This document shows, one piece after another, positions 1 to 7,191 of a DNA stretch of 15,137 bases (its first letter is position 1; each line of letters begins with the position of its first letter). Source of the stretch: Candidatus Latescibacterota bacterium (GTDB lineage: Bacteria; Latescibacterota; UBA2968; UBA8231); contig DPVW01000035.1 in NCBI GenBank assembly GCA_003529325.1, forward strand, positions 2,714 to 17,850, read 5' to 3'. Under the pieces are notes generated by a model, which made no database searches, was not told the origin of the DNA, and was given only the letters and a program-made list of their open reading frames with translations. A program made the position numbers and the translations under genes.

Positions 1-226
1 TACTGATGATCGCGAATACGCGCTTCGGGTCCCTCCCTGAATGCTGCTGAGGTTCGCTGAGAGCGGATGGGCAGCATAAGTGGGATAATGGTGAGTCTAG
101 TGCTTGCTTGGCAAACGAGAATTCGATGGTTTCGGCTCTGGCAGGCAGACCGACTGCGGCGAGGAAGGCCTGTATTGCTCGTGGCTCCGTCAGGGCGGCA
201 ATCACTTTCATGGGCGGATTGATCAT
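1..226 (-). pseudogene. IS91-like transposase C-terminal remnant (partial)
   Basis: Reading the minus strand from about position 226 down to the window edge gives an open frame with no stop. It begins with residues reading MKVIAALTEP (from position 211), followed by RAIQAFLAAVGLPAR. From general knowledge, this pattern of a short beta strand, 'EP-xx-I-xx-F/I-L' and 'GLP-x-R' is the usual C-terminal tail of IS91/IS801-type (Y2/HUH) transposases, where it normally follows a CPxCGG zinc motif. Here the cysteine motif is missing and the match starts abruptly, right where the esterase gene on the other strand begins. It therefore looks like a truncated remnant. Residues beyond GLPAR do not look familiar and the stop lies outside the window. 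The family call rests on a short stretch, so confidence is moderate. Confidence 0.5.
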
Positions 227-227
227 G

Positions 228-1391
228 ATGAGTAAGCTTTTTTCCGGGCATCATCTCCAGAGGCTCTTCGAGAAACCGGACTACCAGCCCGCCAGTGGAT
301 TCTCGGCTGCGGGCCTTGAAGCTGTCTACATCGAAAATGAACCTTATCGAGGCAACAGGACGACGGTTTTCGCCTGGATGGGGCTACCCGAGTTGAAGCC
401 GGGCGAGCAGTGCCCGGCCATGGTCCTTCTTCATGGCGGAGGTGGCACCGCCTTTGATGAATGGGTTCGTCTCTGGAACGCCCGCGGTTATGCCGCCATT
501 GTGATAGACCAGTGTGGGTGCCAACCACAGATTCCGGTTGTAGATGGCGAGCCACACGATCGCAACCCGGATGGCGGTCCGCCTGGATGGGATCAATCGG
601 TTTTTCAGATAACCGACCCGCTAACCGATCAATGGCAGTACCATGCCATCACGGCTGCTATCCGCGCCCACTCTCTGCTAGCGCATCATCCTGACGTCGA
701 CGCACAGCGCATTGGTGTAACCGGGATTTCCTGGGGCGGTTACATGACCTGTCTGGTTGCAGGTGTTGACGAGCGCCTCAAATGTGCCGTGCCGGTTTAC
801 GGTTGTGGTTTCCTGGGCGAAAACTCCGGCTGGAAATACGGGCTGTTCCCAACTCGCCCCGAAGCCGACATTAAAAAATGGCTGGAACACTGGGACCCGG
901 CGGTGTTTCTGCCCCATGCGAGAATGCCTTTTTTGTGGGTCAACGGTACCAACGACTTCGCCTACCCCATGGATTCCATGCAGAAATCCTATGACATCCA
1001 GGGAGGGCCACATCAACTCTGTCTGCGGATCGAAATGCCCCACGGCCATCCACCCGGCTGGGAGCCTGTAGAGATCATGGATTTCGCTGATCATCTGCTC
1101 AGAGGAAAGCTCCCTCTCATCGAAATCACCGAATTCGGCCATGACACTGACAGCATGTGGGCGCACTACGAATCACCAGACCCGATAAAAGAAGCCGTAG
1201 TTTGCTACACCCGGGCTGAAGGCTGCTGGGCAGACAGAAATTACAACGAGCTACCTGCCGCGATTGACCATGAGAATCGACGCGTCACCGCCGCCATCCC
1301 CAACCTGGCCAGAGTCTGCTATCTCAATCTGATTGACCAAAAGGATCGCGTCATCAGCGCCCGACACATCTGCCCAGACTATTCGGTTTGA
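228..1391 (+). CDS. alpha/beta hydrolase, acetyl-xylan esterase / dienelactone hydrolase type
   Basis: Predicted cytoplasmic serine hydrolase of about 387 residues, likely removing acyl groups (for example acetyl) from sugars. An oxyanion-type HGGGG motif lies near residue 70. The nucleophile elbow G-I-S-W-G has its Ser near residue 168, the acid candidate is Asp in VNGTNDFAYP near residue 243, and the His is in MPHGHPPGW near residue 272, so the triad looks complete. No signal peptide is visible. The frame stays open upstream to a TTG at 108, but that stretch is antisense to the transposase remnant. The recognisable protein starts at MSKLF, so ATG 228 (or 225, or 210) is preferred. No strong ribosome site precedes it; a GGGCGG lies shortly upstream of 225. 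The stop at 1389-1391 is 16 bp before the next gene, implying cotranscription. The family is often found in polysaccharide-use clusters; the true substrate is unknown. Confidence 0.8.
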   Translation: MSKLFSGHHLQRLFEKPDYQPASGFSAAGLEAVYIENEPYRGNRTTVFAWMGLPELKPGEQCPAMVLLHGGGGTAFDEWVRLWNARGYAAIVIDQCGCQPQIPVVDGEPHDRNPDGGPPGWDQSVFQITDPLTDQWQYHAITAAIRAHSLLAHHPDVDAQRIGVTGISWGGYMTCLVAGVDERLKCAVPVYGCGFLGENSGWKYGLFPTRPEADIKKWLEHWDPAVFLPHARMPFLWVNGTNDFAYPMDSMQKSYDIQGGPHQLCLRIEMPHGHPPGWEPVEIMDFADHLLRGKLPLIEITEFGHDTDSMWAHYESPDPIKEAVVCYTRAEGCWADRNYNELPAAIDHENRRVTAAIPNLARVCYLNLIDQKDRVISARHICPDYSV

Positions 1392-1395
1392 TGAC

Positions 1396-1402
1396 AAGGA
1401 GA
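1396..1402 (+). promoter_or_regulatory. Shine-Dalgarno deciding a GTG start
   Basis: AAGGAGA lies 5 bases before GTG at 1408. It supports that codon as the start of the sialidase-like gene over an upstream in-frame TTG at 1333, which would overlap the esterase by about 59 bases. Confidence 0.75.
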
Positions 1403-1407
1403 AACGT

Positions 1408-2403
1408 GTGGAACGCTACGTTGCCATAGACAATGTTTGCGCCTGGCCAAACCTGACGGTAATGCCTGACGGTACTCTGGCGGTCGCCATCTACAACCAA
1501 CCCGTCCACGGCCAATGGCGAGGGGATGTGGAGGTGTGGGTGAGTACCGACGATGGACTTCTGTGGGAGAAACGGGGCGCTGCAGCACTCGGGGAACCGC
1601 CGGCGGGGAATCGTATGGACGTCTCCGCTGGCTGTGCCGCCAACGGTGATTTGATCGTCATCAGCTCAGGTTTTTCGCCGGTTCTGGAGCCGGGCATCTA
1701 CGACCCTGACTTCGAGTTCCGTGGCAAGTTCCTGGACGCACGGGTCTGTCGCTCCGCCGACGGCGGACGCACGTGGGAACGGGCGGACACCGTACCTCTG
1801 CCCGGGGAGGGCGACGCCTGGTGCATTCCCTTCGGCGACATTGTCGAAGGTCCCGATGGTCTGGTGTCGCCGTTCTATTCCGGACCTGCGGACGATTCGC
1901 GCAACACGGCCTGGATCTTACGCTCCGAGGATGATGGTCGCACGTGGGGTGATGGCAGCATCATCGCCGCTGATGATTTCAATGAAACGGCCATCCTGCA
2001 CCTGGGAGCGGGGCGTTGGCTGGCGGCGTGCCGTACTCACGTGGATGCGCATATGCAGCTCTTCGCCTCCGATGACGACGGTCGCAGTTGGCAGGACCGA
2101 GGCCCGCTCAGCCTGCCCGCACAGTGTCCCTCCCACCTCACGCGGTTGGCTGACGGTCGGATCCTGTTCACCTTCGCTATGCGCAACCTGGGCCTGCGCG
2201 CTGTCGCCGTGCGCTTTAGCGATGATGAGGGCGGCAGTTGGTCAGCTCCGCGCGTTCTCTTGAGTTACGAGGGCGCGACCGACGGCGGCTATCCAGCAAG
2301 TAGCCAGCGCGAGGACGGTACCATCGTCACCGTGTTCTACAGCAACAGAATTCCCGATCACCACCGCTACCACATGGGTGTGGCCCGCTGGCGGGCAGAC
2401 TGA
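1408..2403 (+). CDS. sialidase-like protein with Asp-box (BNR) repeats
   Basis: A protein of about 331 residues, predicted to be a six-bladed beta-propeller of the sialidase (neuraminidase) superfamily. At least five Asp-box motifs (S-x-D-x-G-x-x-W) can be read in order: STDDGLLW, SADGGRTW, SEDDGRTW, SDDDGRSW and SDDEGGSW, near residues 46, 120, 178, 228 and 278. No signal peptide or anchor is seen, so it is probably cytoplasmic. In the family such proteins cleave terminal sialic acids or other sugars, but many members in environmental sugar clusters have unproven activity. I did not confirm the full arginine triad. GTG 1408 is chosen because of the strong ribosome site in front of it and the fit to the esterase stop. 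It is probably in one operon with the esterase and followed 17 bp later by the broken dioxygenase gene. Confidence 0.78.
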   Translation: MERYVAIDNVCAWPNLTVMPDGTLAVAIYNQPVHGQWRGDVEVWVSTDDGLLWEKRGAAALGEPPAGNRMDVSAGCAANGDLIVISSGFSPVLEPGIYDPDFEFRGKFLDARVCRSADGGRTWERADTVPLPGEGDAWCIPFGDIVEGPDGLVSPFYSGPADDSRNTAWILRSEDDGRTWGDGSIIAADDFNETAILHLGAGRWLAACRTHVDAHMQLFASDDDGRSWQDRGPLSLPAQCPSHLTRLADGRILFTFAMRNLGLRAVAVRFSDDEGGSWSAPRVLLSYEGATDGGYPASSQREDGTIVTVFYSNRIPDHHRYHMGVARWRAD

Positions 2404-2420
2404 TCCCTCTCGGAGGATGA

Positions 2421-2812
2421 ATGAACGCAGAACAGATTTATCTATTTGACCTGCAGGGGTACGTCGTTTTGAAAGGGGTCGTACCAAAGCAGCTCGTTGC
2501 TGAGGTGAATGAGGTGCTGGATCGTTTCGAGGAGATGGATCCCGCCGACTATCCCCCGCCGCTGGCATTGGCCCTGATCACTCGGATAACAATCTCTACA
2601 TCTCCAACATTCTGGGAGCAGCACCGCCTACATGCCCGACTGGACCGCACACGATTTAGCGTTCAGCGACGCCGTCAACGACGGCCTCACCGAAGCCCAG
2701 CAGGAAATCAGAAGGCTGAAGATGCCTTGATCCGCATTGCCGCCACGGTCACCAGCAGCGCCATGGCGCCTTCCGACTGGCAGATTATGACCACGACGCC
2801 TTCGACGACCAC
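2421..2812 (+). pseudogene. phytanoyl-CoA dioxygenase (PhyH) family, frameshifted and internally deleted
   Basis: ATG 2421 follows a good GGAGGA site (2412-2417). The first 47 or so codons read like the N-terminus of Fe(II)/2-oxoglutarate PhyH-family oxygenases (DLQGYVVLKGVVP, then EEMDPADYPPPL). At about 2564 the family-like reading moves to another frame (GPDHSDNNLYISNIL, about 2570-2614). At about 2615-2625 it moves again (AYMPDWTAHDLAF onward), ending at TGA 2728. From 2731 a third piece (AFRLADYDHDAFDDH) runs in frame into the isomerase gene. PhyH proteins are usually about 260-300 residues; here only about 100 codons remain. The conserved HxD...H iron-binding core is absent, so the gene cannot encode an active enzyme. 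The PhyH assignment of the N-terminal half is fairly clear; that of the tail pieces is inference. Confidence 0.65.
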
Positions 2813-2821
2813 ATGAGTGCC

Positions 2822-3646
2822 ATGGAAGTCATCCTGAACTCCAAGTACTTCGCGGATCTGACGCCCGCGCAGTTCGGTGACAGCGCGAAGTCTCTCGGAT
2901 ACGACGGCGTCGACGTGTGCGTGCGACCCGGCCACCCGGTGCACCCCGGCAATGTCGCCGAGGCGCTGCCGCAGGCCGTGGCGGTGTGGGCCGACCAGGG
3001 CCTGAGTTGTCCGCTGGCGACGCTGCCGACCGACTTCACCGATCCTCTCGTCCCCGAGGTCGAGGCGGTCTATGCAGCTTGTGCCGAGAGCGGCGTGCAG
3101 ATGATCAAGCCCGGCTATTTTGCCTTTACCGACGGCGACGACTACTGGCGGACGCTCGACCGGGCGCGCCGTCGTCTCGGAGAATTCGCCGGACTCAGTG
3201 AGAAGCACGGCGTGAAGACCGCCTGCCACACCCACAGCGGCCGCTGCCTCGGCTCGAACTGCGCCGGCCTCATGCATCTGATCCAGGGGTTCGATGCGAC
3301 GCATGTCGGGGCGTACCCCGACCTCGGTCACATGGCCCTCGACGGCGAGGATGTCGCCATGGGCCTGGCGATGGTGCGGGATTACCTGTGTGCTGTCGGT
3401 GTCAAGGACGGTGTGCATCTCCACAAACCCGGTGCCCAGCCGCCGTACGAACCCAGATACGCACAACTTGGCGCCGGCGCCGTCGACTGGCGCCGGGCGG
3501 TGCGCACACTCGCTGCCATGTGCTTCAGCGGACCCTGGGCGGTTCACACGGAATACGGCACCGACGCGGTGGCGCCCGCTCTGGAGAGGATCGCCGGTGA
3601 GGACGCAGCCTATCTGCGCCGGGTCGCGGCGGAGTCAGCGGTCTAG
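2822..3646 (+). CDS. sugar phosphate isomerase/epimerase (AP endonuclease family 2 TIM barrel)
   Basis: A protein of about 274 residues with features of the xylose-isomerase-like TIM barrel. These include the opening MEVILNSKYF, the strand DGVDVCVRPGHP, the metal-site segments HTHSGRCLG, YPDLGHMAL and VKDGVHLHK, and the terminal Glu in VHTEYGTD. In the family, Glu, Asp and His side chains bind a divalent metal and move a carbonyl or epimerise a keto-sugar. The precise substrate cannot be told from sequence. Two in-frame ATGs (2813 and 2822) are possible. I chose 2822 because homologues as I recall them begin MEVILNSKYF. Neither has a clear ribosome site, and the frame is open upstream into the decayed oxygenase, so initiation may rely on translational coupling or be weak. 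It is probably cytoplasmic, and acts with the SDR 127 bp downstream. Confidence 0.78.
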   Translation: MEVILNSKYFADLTPAQFGDSAKSLGYDGVDVCVRPGHPVHPGNVAEALPQAVAVWADQGLSCPLATLPTDFTDPLVPEVEAVYAACAESGVQMIKPGYFAFTDGDDYWRTLDRARRRLGEFAGLSEKHGVKTACHTHSGRCLGSNCAGLMHLIQGFDATHVGAYPDLGHMALDGEDVAMGLAMVRDYLCAVGVKDGVHLHKPGAQPPYEPRYAQLGAGAVDWRRAVRTLAAMCFSGPWAVHTEYGTDAVAPALERIAGEDAAYLRRVAAESAV

Positions 3647-3773
3647 CCGTCTTCGAGTACGATCCTTCCCGCTCGATGCGTTCGAATATAGCCCGGTACG
3701 CCGCCGAGTCGTCGTATACTACGCTGCCTCGGAACTGAACTGCAACGAACTCAAATCCAAGGGGTCCTGACTG

Positions 3774-4571
3774 ATGGCAGTACAGACCGTCCACGAACTG
3801 TTCGACCTGAGCGGCAAAGTCGCGCTCATCACCGGCGGCACCGGCTACCTGGGAACGGCCTTCGGCCACGCCCTGGCCGAAGCGGGCGCCAGCGTCGTCA
3901 TCAGCAGCCGCGACGAGGCCCGTGGTCGCGGGGCGGCGGCGAAGCTGCCCACCCCTGGAGCGGCTACCCACCACGCCGTGCAGCTCGACCAGATGGACAG
4001 CGGCGCCCTGCGGGGTGGATTCGATGCGGCTGTTGAGGCCGCCGGACAGGTGGATATCCTGGTGAACAACGGCATCGAAGCCCAGGGCAAGGACCTGACG
4101 GAGATCTCATTCGAGGAGTTCGCCCGTCTCCAGGCGAACAACGCGGGCTACTTCGAGCTGGCGAGACTGCAGCACGATCATGCCGTACAGCGTGGCGTGG
4201 CCGCCAGCATCGTCAACATCGGGTCCATGTACGGTCAGGTCGGATCCTATCCCGATGCGTACGAAGGGATATGCTCTGCCAGCTCCGTTTCCTATCACGC
4301 CCTAAAGGGTGGCACGATCCACATGACCCGCCACCTCGCCGTTTACTGGGCGCAGGACAAGGTGCGCGTGAACTGCCTGAGCCCCGGCGCCTTCCCCAAC
4401 CCGAGCGGGGCACCTGCTGCGTTGGTGAAGCGTCTGGAGGTCAAGTGCCCGATGGGGCGTATGGGAGAGCCGACGGAGCTGAAGGGCGCCATCGTGTTCC
4501 TGACCAGCGATGCCTCCAGCTACATGACCGGCCAGAACCTGACGATCGACGGCGGCTGGACTGCCTGGTAG
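3774..4571 (+). CDS. short-chain dehydrogenase/reductase (gluconate 5-dehydrogenase-like)
   Basis: A classical SDR of 265 residues that should oxidise or reduce a sugar, polyol or uronate using NAD(P). The nucleotide-binding motif TGGTGYLG is at residues 20-27, NNG at 98-100, the catalytic Ser at about 151 (NIGSMYG) and YxxxK at 174-178 (YHALK). The C-terminal signature near residue 250 (SYMTGQNLTIDGGW) is typical. The opening FDLSGKVALITGG resembles gluconate 5-dehydrogenase-type enzymes, but specificity is inferred only. ATG 3774 is preceded by AAGGGG with 9-base spacing. The 127-bp gap upstream may allow its own promoter. It ends 41 bp before the convergent heparinase gene; no convincing terminator hairpin was found between them. 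Confidence 0.88.
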   Translation: MAVQTVHELFDLSGKVALITGGTGYLGTAFGHALAEAGASVVISSRDEARGRGAAAKLPTPGAATHHAVQLDQMDSGALRGGFDAAVEAAGQVDILVNNGIEAQGKDLTEISFEEFARLQANNAGYFELARLQHDHAVQRGVAASIVNIGSMYGQVGSYPDAYEGICSASSVSYHALKGGTIHMTRHLAVYWAQDKVRVNCLSPGAFPNPSGAPAALVKRLEVKCPMGRMGEPTELKGAIVFLTSDASSYMTGQNLTIDGGWTAW

Positions 4572-4612
4572 CGTTCCGAGCCAGATCCTGACCCAGGGCG
4601 CTTCTCAACGCC

Positions 4613-7042
4613 TCAGTCCAACCAGTCTCCAAAGACGGCGATCTGCTCATTCACCGGGGCGATGGTGCGTCGTTCAACGTCGTCGACGATCAGGTTCCGG
4701 GCCCTGCCAGCCCACAGGTTGGCGCCAATCGGCTGGTCGGCGTGGACCGTCAGGCTGTCGGCCGTCCAACTCAGTTCCAGGGATCGGAAGGTCTCCTCGG
4801 CGGTCACGAGGGGGCGGCCGTCCAGCTCGACGAAGCTGCCGTTCAGGAGGCGGAGCTGGCGGGGATGACCATCGCTGTCGCAGCACACGAGCACGACCTC
4901 GGCGTCGCTGACGAGGGGACCGCCGCTGCGCAGAGCTCGGCGCTCGTGAGCAACGAGATAGTAGTCCCGCCGGTCGTCGATCTGCAGACAGAGCCCCGAG
5001 GCCTCCCATGGCGGCACGAACTCACCCCCTTCAACGACCGCGAGCGGCTCGACCGACAACGACGGCGCTTGGTCTCTCGGATACGGATAGAGCACCGTGT
5101 CGATGGCCAGAGGCAGCTCCTGCTCGACGGAGTAGATGGCCACTGGGGCCGGACGATGATGCCCCCAGCCCGCCGGTACCCATCCCTGCAGAGGATCCTG
5201 CTGACCGCAGACGATGCGCGCCTGTAGATTCGCCGCCGAGCTCGGCAGGATGGTCAATCCCGCCTGGCCGTTTGCCGTTCGAACCGTGTTGTCGCCGGGC
5301 TCGACGTCACAGGTAGCGGAGGCCTGAAAGTGGAACAGCGATTCGGCCAGGTGCCGACCCTTGCCGAGCAGCCGGTCCGACAGTATCCAGTAGTCGGGCT
5401 TGGCAAACCAGATCTTGCGCTCATGGTCGACGAACAGGCGCTCGTGGGGTGCGACCTGTAGTTCGCCCGCCTGCCTCTGCGTCCAGGGCTGCATCGACTC
5501 CACGCCCTCGACGCGCTTGCTCTCGTACTGGAAGCCCCGTCGCCGGCTCTGCTCCGAACCGTAGGCTCCGTAGCCGTCCTGGTAGCGACTGCTAGCGTAG
5601 TCGAAGCCGGTGCCGCTGACCCAGGTGTTGGGCAGTGGCTCATTGGTGATGTCCTGCCACCGGGTACGACCGCGCAGCGATGGGATATCGAACAGCGGCA
5701 GGCCGGCGACCTGCCCGCGGCCATCGACCATCATGGTATTGTGACCGGCCGAGCCGACGAAGTATTCGCTGCGCCAGGCCGAAGACCAGGGTCCGGCACA
5801 GCCGCAGTCGGTTACCAGGGTGTTGCCGTAGGCGTAGAGCTCGAAGCTGAGCTTGTCCACATGGTTGTGACCGCCGGCGCTCCGGCCCCCATCGAACACC
5901 AGGTAGCGGGCCTGCGTGCTCCAGTCGGAGCGCATGACGTAGAAGCCGGCGTACGGAAAGGTGCACGAGGTCTCGGCCGGCGCCGTGCCTTGTGCACCGT
6001 AGGAGTCGATGAAGCGGAGGTCGTCGCGGCCGGTGATCTCCACGCCGAGGGAGATCAGCGCACCACGTCGTTCGGGGAACTCGTCTCCATCCTGGGCCGA
6101 GTAATTGTCGTTGACCGAAGGGTAGCTGCCGTTGGGTTTCACCATGTAGGCGGGGAAGTCGAAGATGCGCTCCACCTTCTGGCGGAATCCAGGGGGCAGA
6201 TCGACCTCGCCCCGCTCACCCAGCTGCAGCGTGCGGGTGAAACATTCGTGGGCGAAATAGCTGAGCTCGATGTAGGCGCCGTCGGGATAGAAGTACTCGT
6301 CCAGCAGGGCGCAGAGACCATCCAGACCGGCTCGGGTCCAGCCGTCCGCCTCGGAAAACTCCGGCCATTGTCGCCCCGTCGCGATCAGGTGCTCGTGGAG
6401 ATGGATGACCATGTTCGGCATGCCGGGCACCTGGTTGTCGGCCAAATACCGCAGATGATGGAGGATGACCTTCAGCAGGGTGACGAGCTCATCCACCGTG
6501 ACCGCGGGACAGTGCTGCAACAGCAACAGGCAGTTGGTCCAGTTGGTGGCCCGGGGGCTGGTATAGTGGATGGTCCGCCAGAAGGCGCCGGTAGGGCCGG
6601 TGGGGGGGCGGGTCGGCAGCGGCCCCGTGACGTCGATCCACCTCAACATCCCTGTGACACACTCCCGGGCGTAGCGGTGGTTTCCCGTTTCGCCGTACTC
6701 CTGGGCCAGGGCAAGGAACTCGCCGTGATCGTTCTGCTGCATGACCTGGGTGCTGTACAAGCGCTCCGGGGTGGCTCCGGGATCGGCGACCGAGAGCCAG
6801 TCCCTGGCTGCCAGCTCCCGACACAGCTGCTCGCCGCGCTCCGAGGTGACCTCGGGCTGATCGGTAGGCCCGGGCGAGACCGGTTCTGTCCCGGCGTCCC
6901 TTCGGTTGCGGAAGTAGGCGATCAGTCGCTGCTTTGCCTCGCCCAGATCCGCGGCCGACATAGCTTCGCAAACGGACTCCAGACCCGGATGGCCCAGGTC
7001 GAGGGCGTCCAGCAGAACTTTGTCGCTCATCACTTCGGTCAT
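4613..7042 (-). CDS. heparinase II/III family polysaccharide lyase
   Basis: A large protein of about 809 residues from ATG 7042. The first half resembles the alpha/alpha toroid of heparinase II/III and alginate lyases (NWTNCLLLL near 170, GSYPSVNDNY near 310). The second half carries the family's beta-sandwich signatures: YAGFYVMRSDW near 365, GGHNHVDKLSFELYAYG near 395 with the expected His and Asp, and GHNTMMVDGRGQ near 435. Such lyases split uronic-acid polysaccharides or oligosaccharides by beta-elimination; heparin itself is not implied. No signal peptide is seen, so it probably acts on imported oligosaccharides. The frame opens further to ATG 7087, but MTEVMSDK at 7042 (or ATG 7030) looks more natural; none of these has a strong ribosome site. 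It is divergent from the M24 gene and convergent with the SDR. Confidence 0.85.
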   Translation of the reverse strand: MTEVMSDKVLLDALDLGHPGLESVCEAMSAADLGEAKQRLIAYFRNRRDAGTEPVSPGPTDQPEVTSERGEQLCRELAARDWLSVADPGATPERLYSTQVMQQNDHGEFLALAQEYGETGNHRYARECVTGMLRWIDVTGPLPTRPPTGPTGAFWRTIHYTSPRATNWTNCLLLLQHCPAVTVDELVTLLKVILHHLRYLADNQVPGMPNMVIHLHEHLIATGRQWPEFSEADGWTRAGLDGLCALLDEYFYPDGAYIELSYFAHECFTRTLQLGERGEVDLPPGFRQKVERIFDFPAYMVKPNGSYPSVNDNYSAQDGDEFPERRGALISLGVEITGRDDLRFIDSYGAQGTAPAETSCTFPYAGFYVMRSDWSTQARYLVFDGGRSAGGHNHVDKLSFELYAYGNTLVTDCGCAGPWSSAWRSEYFVGSAGHNTMMVDGRGQVAGLPLFDIPSLRGRTRWQDITNEPLPNTWVSGTGFDYASSRYQDGYGAYGSEQSRRRGFQYESKRVEGVESMQPWTQRQAGELQVAPHERLFVDHERKIWFAKPDYWILSDRLLGKGRHLAESLFHFQASATCDVEPGDNTVRTANGQAGLTILPSSAANLQARIVCGQQDPLQGWVPAGWGHHRPAPVAIYSVEQELPLAIDTVLYPYPRDQAPSLSVEPLAVVEGGEFVPPWEASGLCLQIDDRRDYYLVAHERRALRSGGPLVSDAEVVLVCCDSDGHPRQLRLLNGSFVELDGRPLVTAEETFRSLELSWTADSLTVHADQPIGANLWAGRARNLIVDDVERRTIAPVNEQIAVFGDWLD

Positions 7043-7115
7043 GTCGTCTTTCGCTTCGGATCCGGCGGCGCGCTGCACTGGGCACATGCGCGCCGGGCCG
7101 AGTGGTCTCTACCAT

Positions 7116-7153
7116 TACTATAAAGAGGGACAGATACTATAAAGAGGGACAGA
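7116..7153. repeat. perfect 19-bp tandem duplication in a divergent intergenic region
   Basis: The unit TACTATAAAGAGGGACAGA occurs twice head to tail with no mismatch (7116-7134 and 7135-7153). It sits in the 149-bp gap between the divergent heparinase and M24 genes. Each copy contains TACTAT on the plus strand and TATAGT on the minus strand, both near the -10 consensus, but no convincing -35 box lies at the right distance. It could be a pair of operator sites, duplicated promoter elements, or part of an intergenic repeat family. GGGACAG-type repeats are known beside REP-associated transposases in other bacteria. The role is unknown. Confidence 0.85.
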
Positions 7154-7176
7154 AGCAGGGCCCGAAGTATAACACA

Positions 7177-7185
7177 AAGGGGAGA
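7177..7185 (+). promoter_or_regulatory. Shine-Dalgarno deciding a TTG start
   Basis: AAGGGGAGA lies about 7 bases before TTG 7192. It supports TTG as the start of the M24 gene rather than an upstream in-frame GTG at 7102, whose extra 30 codons are coded by the tandem repeat region. Confidence 0.65.
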
Positions 7186-7191
7186 CGCACG

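Noticed and set aside
108..227. N-terminal extension of the esterase from TTG 108
   Set aside because: The extension has no family resemblance, and the other strand reads as a transposase tail.
2708..3547. Minus-strand open frame of 279 codons
   Set aside because: Antisense to the isomerase gene; the composition is that of a shadow frame and no motifs are seen.
3647..3773. Possible promoter with TATACT at 3715-3720 before the SDR gene, and a short 20-codon frame
   Set aside because: No -35 element at acceptable spacing, and the short frame has no ribosome site or similarity; otherwise nothing is seen in this gap.
4572..4612. Terminator between the convergent SDR and heparinase genes
   Set aside because: Only a 4-5 bp imperfect stem (GGCG/CGCC) can be drawn, with no T-run.
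5741..7123. Long plus-strand open frame of 460 codons
   Set aside because: It is antisense to the heparinase II/III gene, rich in Val/Gly/Gln/His without domain motifs, and explained by GC-rich codon bias of the real gene.
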